Shown here: positions 8,614-11,805 of the stretch, one piece after another
How the letters are laid out: each line of letters begins with the position of its first letter
Numbering within the stretch: the first letter of the stretch is position 1
NCBI GenBank assembly: GCA_002770955.1
Contig: PCUH01000014.1
Span: 1-11,805 of the forward strand
Origin: Flavobacteriales bacterium CG18_big_fil_WC_8_21_14_2_50_32_9
GTDB lineage: Bacteria; Bacteroidota; Bacteroidia; Flavobacteriales_E; Vicingaceae
Length of the DNA: 11,805 nt
Direction of reading: 5' to 3'
Translations under genes and position numbers: made by a program
Notes under the pieces: generated by a model
Databases searched by the model: none
Seen by the model: only the letters and a program-made list of their open reading frames with translations
Told to the model about the DNA's origin: nothing

Positions 8614-8744
8614 CCCGCTTTATTCATGCAAAAGCGAAGCAAATTGTATGAATGTGCGAAGGGCAGTGGGATGCAAAGTGGGTAATCCCTTCCGATAATT
8701 ATCGGAATAGTAATACCCAAATTTGGGTTATTGAAAATAGCTAA
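8610..8744 (+). repeat. Palindrome-rich 135-bp repeat element, copy 1
   Basis: Direct repeat of 11665-11799 at an offset of 3055 nt, differing only at 8616 (C/T), 8641 (A/G) and 8665 (A/T). It contains four inverted repeats in a row. They are a 9-bp stem 8623-8631 with 8644-8652 (one G-T pair), a 5-bp stem 8668-8672 with 8685-8689, a perfect 18-bp palindrome TTCCGATAATTATCGGAA at 8690-8707, and a perfect 14-bp palindrome ACCCAAATTTGGGT at 8715-8728. It begins at the last base before the porP/sprF TAA, so it supplies that stop codon. No transposase lies inside. It resembles a REP- or MITE-like dispersed element, but copy number in the genome is unknown. Confidence 0.9.
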
Positions 8745-8755
8745 TACTTATATCG

Positions 8756-8804
8756 TAGAAAATTTGTGAACCGAGCTTGCGATTTCAACGAAGTTAATTT
8801 TCTA
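8756..8804. repeat. 9-bp inverted repeat with 31-nt loop
   Basis: TAGAAAATT at 8756-8764 and AATTTTCTA at 8796-8804 are perfect reverse complements. The site lies just right of repeat copy 1. The final eight bases of the window (AAATTTGT, right after copy 2) match 8760-8767, so the element may continue through this inverted repeat, with about 16 bp missing in copy 2. An eight-base match is weak support. Confidence 0.5.
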
Positions 8805-8827
8805 GGTTAATTCTCTGGGTTAAGAAG

Positions 8828-8872
8828 TACATAAAAAAAACACTTTGTATTTCCAAAGTGTTTTTTTATGTA
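8828..8872. terminator. Bidirectional rho-independent terminator between convergent genes
   Basis: A stem CACTTTG/CAAAGTG (8841-8847 with 8854-8860) has a six-base loop. It is flanked by A8 on the left and T7 on the right, with TACAT/ATGTA completing the symmetry. The T-run serves + strand transcripts from the porP/sprF gene, and the A-run reads as a T-run for - strand transcripts. It ends 21 nt before the stop of the convergent lipoprotein gene, a position suited to ending both transcripts. Confidence 0.88.
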
Positions 8873-8893
8873 TTGTAGTTGAATTTTGAATTA

Positions 8894-9541
8894 TCAATTA
8901 CAATTCTTATCTAAATTAGCTTCTATGGTTAATTCAACAATACTCCAAAGCTTGCTAACACCATCTTCTCCTTTATGTAAGTCTTCACAAACTTTGTTTA
9001 ATGAAGCAATAGCGTCATCACCATTCCAGTTGGCTAAATCAATCTCTCCAGTTAAACTTACTTTGTTATCATTAACTTTATAATCAAGTGTAACTTCTTT
9101 CTCAATGTTATTTAGGGTTAAATAAAAAGTACACGTTCCGCTTTCATTATTTCCTTCAACAGACTTAGTATGACCAATAATTAAATCTGTAGCTTCCATA
9201 GCTCCAAAGAAAGAATTAACAATTTTAGGATCTCGTTCTTCATTTTTAGAGAAAATACTTCCAGTTACGATTGTAAAAGTTATGTTACTGAGTACATCTG
9301 TAATTTTAGTTGATTTCTCACCACCTTTTACCATTACCTGATTGAAAGTTCCACCAACACCAACTTTTGCAGTTGTTTTAAAAGCTGTCCAATTTACAGT
9401 AGCAGAAGATGCTTTGGTGTATTCATAAAAACAGATTGGCTCACTATTGATTGCTGTATCATTTTTGTCTTTGTTGTTCTCACCACAAGAAGTTAGAAAT
9501 AAAGAAGTAATAATTACTGTTGGAAAAATTATTTTTTTCAT
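8894..9541 (-). CDS. YceI-like domain lipoprotein
   Basis: A 215-residue protein starting at the ATG whose complement is 9539-9541. That start puts MKKIIF before a hydrophobic signal and a lipobox LTSC at residues 16-19, with Cys19 followed by Gly. A longer frame with 14 more residues (to 9583) would bury the signal peptide and is unlikely. The mature region resembles the YceI fold: VNWTAFKTTAKVGVGGTF (about 49-66), the RDPKIVNSFFG segment (103-113) that matches the family's RD...FF motif, then the paired strands TFYLTLNNIEKEVTLDY (138-154). YceI proteins bind isoprenoid-type lipids in a beta-barrel. The ligand here is unknown. A Cys-containing C-terminal extension (LNKVCEDLH, LDKNC) follows the barrel. 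It is likely periplasmic and anchored by its lipid. It is monocistronic, convergent with the T9SS genes and closed by the shared terminator. Confidence 0.8.
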   Translation of the reverse strand: MKKIIFPTVIITSLFLTSCGENNKDKNDTAINSEPICFYEYTKASSATVNWTAFKTTAKVGVGGTFNQVMVKGGEKSTKITDVLSNITFTIVTGSIFSKNEERDPKIVNSFFGAMEATDLIIGHTKSVEGNNESGTCTFYLTLNNIEKEVTLDYKVNDNKVSLTGEIDLANWNGDDAIASLNKVCEDLHKGEDGVSKLWSIVELTIEANLDKNCN

Positions 9542-10024
9542 ATTTGTATTTTTTTTGTTAAATCGGTCATAAAGAATCGCCATGTGAAATATTCATTGCT
9601 GTTGGTGAGTATTTTTGCTCATGGCTTATTTCATAATATGAAACATTTATTTAGTTGATTTTTTTTTGCTAAGTTAGCATTTTTTGAAAGAATAATGAAA
9701 TTAAGTATTGGATTAACATTTTTTAACTTTTGCAACGTGAAAAATTACCATACACTCTCAATTGTTACTTCCAATATAGCTTGTGCTGCTTTACTAATTT
9801 TTGTTCCTGATCCAAATATCCCCACCGCTCCAATGGAGTTTAGGTGAAGCCACGAATACACGAATGGGTTTTTCATTAGTAAAAATCCTTTTGATGAGTT
9901 GTGAAAAAATGTATATTTACAAAAAATATAGGTAAGCAAAAACTACATATATACACCCAATATTGGTTATGTATATGTAATAAAACTACATATATAAACA
10001 AGTTAGGTGCAAGTGAAAAAATGA
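9542..10024. other. Gene-poor, repeat-rich intergenic region
   Basis: About 480 nt with no convincing gene. It holds a perfect 7-bp inverted repeat TTTCATA-A-TATGAAA at 9629-9643. A small GCTAAGTTAGC inverted repeat lies at about 9669-9679 among T-runs, and CTCCAATGGAG lies at 9828-9838. A stretch at 9845-9870 (CCACGAATACACGAATG) has the look of a dispersed intergenic motif, though I cannot count its copies. The 9940-10008 block of palindrome and direct repeat is listed separately. A 64-codon - strand frame at 9745-9939 crosses several of these repeats and has no family features. Promoters for the lipoprotein gene (leftward) probably lie here, but I could not identify one. Confidence 0.55.
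9939..9996. repeat. 34-bp near-perfect palindrome overlapped by a 15-bp direct repeat
   Basis: Bases 9945-9978 form a palindrome centred on AATATT. Of its 17 pairs, 14 are Watson-Crick, one is a T-G wobble and two are mismatches. The 15-mer AAAACTACATATATA occurs at 9939-9953, overlapping the left arm, and again at 9982-9996, just right of the palindrome. The sequence GTTAGGT follows at 10002-10008. The block lies about 150 nt upstream of dinD. It could be a protein-binding operator, a recombination boundary or the scar of a mobile element. Confidence 0.75.
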
Positions 10025-10144
10025 CGATTAAGAAATACATATCGACAAAGTGAAAATTCCATAATCGAAAATGACAACGGAGAAATACTATTGAAAAACG
10101 ATTTTGATTTTAACACTATCGAAACAATAAAAACAAACGCTTAA
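10025..10144 (+). pseudogene. Possible 3' remnant of a lost gene directly before dinD
   Basis: A frame opens after the TGA at 10022-10024 and runs 39 codons to the TAA at 10142-10144, one base before the dinD ATG. It has no ATG, and its only TTG is near the middle. The residues look protein-like (for example SENSIIENDNGEILLKNDF), with acidic and hydrophobic alternation and varied codons, and the stop-to-start spacing is typical of an operon. I infer the end of a gene whose front was deleted or replaced. I do not recognise the family. A chance open frame of this length in AT-rich DNA is possible. Confidence 0.35.
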
Positions 10145-10145
10145 A

Positions 10146-11006
10146 ATGAAAAAAGAATTTATATCAGAACTTTTTAAAAAGTTTGAAGATGCTTGTTATG
10201 ATTTTGATGGTGTAGAATGTTGGAGTGCAAGAGAATTACAAGATATTCTTAGTTATTCGCAGTGGAGAAATTTCAAAAATGTAATTGATAAAGCTCAGAA
10301 GTCGTGTGAACAAGCAGGTGAAGAAGCTAAAAACCATTTTGCTGAATTCAGCAAAATGGTAGAAATAGGTAGCGGAGCTCAAAAACCAGTTGAAGATATT
10401 GCATTGACAAGATATGCTTGTTATTTAATTGCACAAAATGGAGATGCAACAACAAAATCTGAAATCGCTTTTGCTCAAACCTATTTTGCGGTTCAAACAA
10501 GAAAACAGGAAATAATCGAAAAACGACTATTAGATGTTGCAAGAGTTACTGCTCGTGAAAAATTATCTCAATCTGAAAAGAAACTATCTGGAATTATTTT
10601 TGAAAGAGGCGTTGATAATAAAAGTTTTGCAATAATTCGTTCAAAAGGCGACCAAGCATTATTTGGAGGAAGAACAACCAATGATATGAAACGTATATTA
10701 CAAGTTCCTGCAAACCGTCCATTGGCAGATTTTCTTCCGACTTTAACAATAAAAGCCAAAGACTTTGCAACAGAGTTGACCAGTCATAATGTTGTTGATA
10801 AAGATTTAAAAGGCGATGCCCAAATAACCAAAGAACACATTGATAATAATTTGGCTGTTAGAAAAATACTACAAGACAGAGGTGTTAAACCAGAGCAACT
10901 CCCAGCATCTGAAGATGTAAAAAAGGTGGAGCGTAGATTAGAAAGTGAAGAAAAGAAGATTTTGAAAGAAGTAAAGAAAATTCAGGAAAACAGCAAAAAA
11001 GAATAA
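10146..11006 (+). CDS. dinD: DinD-like DNA damage-inducible protein D
   Basis: A 286-residue protein, close to E. coli DinD (about 274). Family hallmarks in order are WSARELQDILSYSQWRNF at about 26-43 (a BRO/ANT-like DNA-binding segment), FSKMVEIGSGAQKPVEDIALTRYACYLIAQNGD at 68-100 and AFAQTYFAVQTRKQE at 108-122. A Lys/Glu-rich, probably helical or coiled tail fills the last 30 residues. E. coli DinD is SOS-induced and inhibits RecA-driven strand exchange. Whether that applies here is unknown, and I saw no LexA-type operator upstream. The gene follows an orphan open frame by one base and precedes an HNH nuclease frame, a setting like that of genes carried with restriction systems. The start is the first in-frame ATG and gives the expected N-terminus. 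Confidence 0.88.
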   Translation: MKKEFISELFKKFEDACYDFDGVECWSARELQDILSYSQWRNFKNVIDKAQKSCEQAGEEAKNHFAEFSKMVEIGSGAQKPVEDIALTRYACYLIAQNGDATTKSEIAFAQTYFAVQTRKQEIIEKRLLDVARVTAREKLSQSEKKLSGIIFERGVDNKSFAIIRSKGDQALFGGRTTNDMKRILQVPANRPLADFLPTLTIKAKDFATELTSHNVVDKDLKGDAQITKEHIDNNLAVRKILQDRGVKPEQLPASEDVKKVERRLESEEKKILKEVKKIQENSKKE

Positions 11007-11098
11007 GTAAAACAATTTCAAGACAAGAGGCAAACAATTCAAGTGAACAACATATAATAGAAGGAACAGCTTTTAACGCTTATTTAGTTCAGAAAGCA

Positions 11099-11488
11099 AT
11101 GAACCAAATAAGAAAAATGTATTCTGAAAGTGAAGTTAAAGACCAATGGGCAAATGGCGAAGCAACACAAATACATCATATTTTTCCTAAAAGTAAATTT
11201 CCGCAACTTGCTCACTACTTAGAAAACTTAATCAAACTAACCGCAACACAACATTACACAAAAGCACACCCGAACAACAAAACTGACTCAATAAATACAG
11301 ACTATCAACTTGTTTGTTTGCTTGCAAAATCTGACAGTATTGAAAAATCTCTAAAAAGAAACGAACTTTATTACAGAAAAGAATCTTTAATTTTTTGCAT
11401 AAACACGGGACTAAGCCAAGAATTAAACTTTGATTTGAACTTTAGACAAATTAAAACGGAATTGGCAACAATTTATAACGATTTGTAG
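11099..11488 (+). CDS. HNH-type nuclease domain protein, probably the C-terminal part of a truncated restriction-like enzyme
   Basis: From the first ATG this is 129 residues. It carries an HNH-type site: adjacent histidines in QIHHIFPKS (26-27), Asn43 in LENLIKLT, and His52 with His57 in TQHYTKAHP. The C-terminal part (YQLVCLLAKS, then NELYYRKESLIFCINTGL) resembles tails I associate with HNH restriction endonucleases, though I cannot name a subfamily. The frame is open upstream to base 10949, overlapping the end of dinD. Residues coded just before the ATG (EGTAFNAYLVQKA, from about 11060) look like real protein, yet no ATG, GTG or TTG lies there. Either a non-standard start is used or the 5' part of the gene has been lost. 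A protein of 129 residues is short for a restriction enzyme. Its role in DNA cleavage or defence is inferred. Confidence 0.68.
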   Translation: MNQIRKMYSESEVKDQWANGEATQIHHIFPKSKFPQLAHYLENLIKLTATQHYTKAHPNNKTDSINTDYQLVCLLAKSDSIEKSLKRNELYYRKESLIFCINTGLSQELNFDLNFRQIKTELATIYNDL

Positions 11489-11497
11489 TCAAAGATA

Positions 11498-11564
11498 TTG
11501 GTGGCACATTTGCAGTTTTTTTCCAACGCATAATGCCAAGTAAAAACAGCAAAAGAGCCACCAA
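11498..11564. repeat. 67-nt long hairpin with symmetric internal loop
   Basis: An outer stem of 8 bp, TTGGTGGC (11498-11505) with GCCACCAA (11557-11564), is followed by a 3x3 internal loop. A 5-bp stem TTTGC/GCAAA, one A-A mismatch and a 6-bp stem GTTTTT/AAAAAC come next, closing on a loop at about 11521-11541. It starts 10 nt after the HNH stop codon. It lacks the terminal T-run of a standard terminator on the + strand. The bipartite stem resembles folded single-strand recombination sites in outline only. It also partly overlaps a low-complexity 42-codon frame (11533-11661) that I do not call a gene. Confidence 0.75.
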
Positions 11565-11623
11565 GCCAACCCATAAAGACAGACACGAAATGACAAGAAC
11601 AACAACAAACTATGAAGAACATC

Positions 11624-11659
11624 AAACCGCCAACAGCACCTACAATAAATTGGCGGTTT
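11624..11659. repeat. Perfect 10-bp inverted repeat
   Basis: AAACCGCCAA (11624-11633) and TTGGCGGTTT (11650-11659) pair perfectly around a 16-nt loop. The sequence between the previous hairpin and this one (about 11565-11623) is strikingly poor in T and G on the + strand. The right arm ends five bases before repeat copy 2. It could be a structured 3' end or a boundary of an inserted segment. The lack of a T-run argues against a classical terminator. Confidence 0.75.
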
Positions 11660-11664
11660 AGTGG

Positions 11665-11799
11665 TTAACCTGCTTTATTCATGCAAAAGCGAAGCGAATT
11701 GTATGAATGTGCGAAGGGCTGTGGGATGCAAAGTGGGTAATCCCTTCCGATAATTATCGGAATAGTAATACCCAAATTTGGGTTATTGAAAATAGCTAA
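11665..11799 (+). repeat. Palindrome-rich 135-bp repeat element, copy 2
   Basis: Same orientation as copy 1 at 8610-8744, with 132 of 135 bases identical. All the inverted repeats are kept, including the perfect 18-bp palindrome (11745-11762) and the 14-bp palindrome (11770-11783). None of the three differences falls in either perfect palindrome. The element probably continues past the window, because the last bases match sequence downstream of copy 1 after an apparent gap of about 16 bp. Confidence 0.9.
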
Positions 11800-11805
11800 A
11801 TTTGT

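Noticed and set aside
8626..8685. 19-codon ATG frame inside the 135-bp element, open in both copies
   Set aside because: Two of the three differences between copies change amino acids (Lys/Glu, Ser/Cys), and the frame is laid across hairpins; structure explains conservation better.
8886..9083. 65-codon + strand frame over the lipoprotein gene
   Set aside because: Antisense shadow of the well-supported YceI-like lipoprotein.
9745..9939. 64-codon - strand frame in the intergenic region
   Set aside because: Crosses inverted repeats and a probable dispersed motif, has no domain or signal features, and no neighbour context supports it.
10002..10008. GTTAGGT as an integron attC core
   Set aside because: No matching RYYYAAC partner at a suitable distance and no integrase in the window; a seven-base match is expected by chance.
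10348..10759. Two - strand frames inside dinD
   Set aside because: Antisense to conserved DinD motifs; no independent evidence.
11533..11661. 42-residue basic, Thr/Asn/Lys-rich + strand frame after the HNH gene
   Set aside because: Its composition follows from the T-poor strand bias, and it is built over two strong hairpins; no family recognised. It is kept only as context for the structured block.

Overview
The window looks like a low-GC chromosome segment from a marine or freshwater Bacteroidota, most likely of the Flavobacteriales type. The evidence is a giant SprB-repeat surface protein with a C-terminal CHU_C (type B) sorting domain, a PorP/SprF-family outer-membrane partner, a lipoprotein with a Bacteroidota-style lipobox, start codons preceded by A-rich stretches instead of clear Shine-Dalgarno sites, and AT-rich intergenic DNA. 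No rRNA, tRNA, CRISPR array or intact transposase is visible.

Left part (1-8613, + strand): a type IX secretion (T9SS) cargo module. The first gene enters the window already open at base 2, so its N-terminus lies outside. The 2421 visible residues hold 28 SprB repeats of about 77 residues, two Ig/PKD-like modules and the CHU_C domain. A 60-residue two-helix membrane protein and a PorP/SprF homologue follow on the same strand. By analogy with SprB-SprF, the PorP/SprF protein should help secrete or anchor the giant adhesin. The repeats show a strict cysteine pairing logic, a higher-order period of four to five repeats, and almost no lysine or arginine.

Middle part (8610-10145): a 135-bp palindrome-rich element begins on the stop codon of the porP/sprF gene. 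A bidirectional terminator then separates that gene from a convergent YceI-family lipoprotein gene on the - strand. About 600 bp of gene-poor, repeat-rich DNA follows. It holds a 34-bp near-palindrome, a 15-bp direct repeat and an orphan coding-like frame with no start codon.

Right part (10146-11805, + strand): an accessory region with a dinD gene and a short HNH nuclease reading frame. The HNH frame is open upstream of its first ATG and looks 5'-truncated. Two strong hairpins follow, and then a second copy of the 135-bp element (132 of 135 positions identical) in the same orientation. The two copies bracket the lipoprotein, dinD and HNH genes. The bracketed region could be an acquired or rearrangement-prone segment, or the copies could simply belong to a dispersed repeat family. 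The window alone cannot decide between these.
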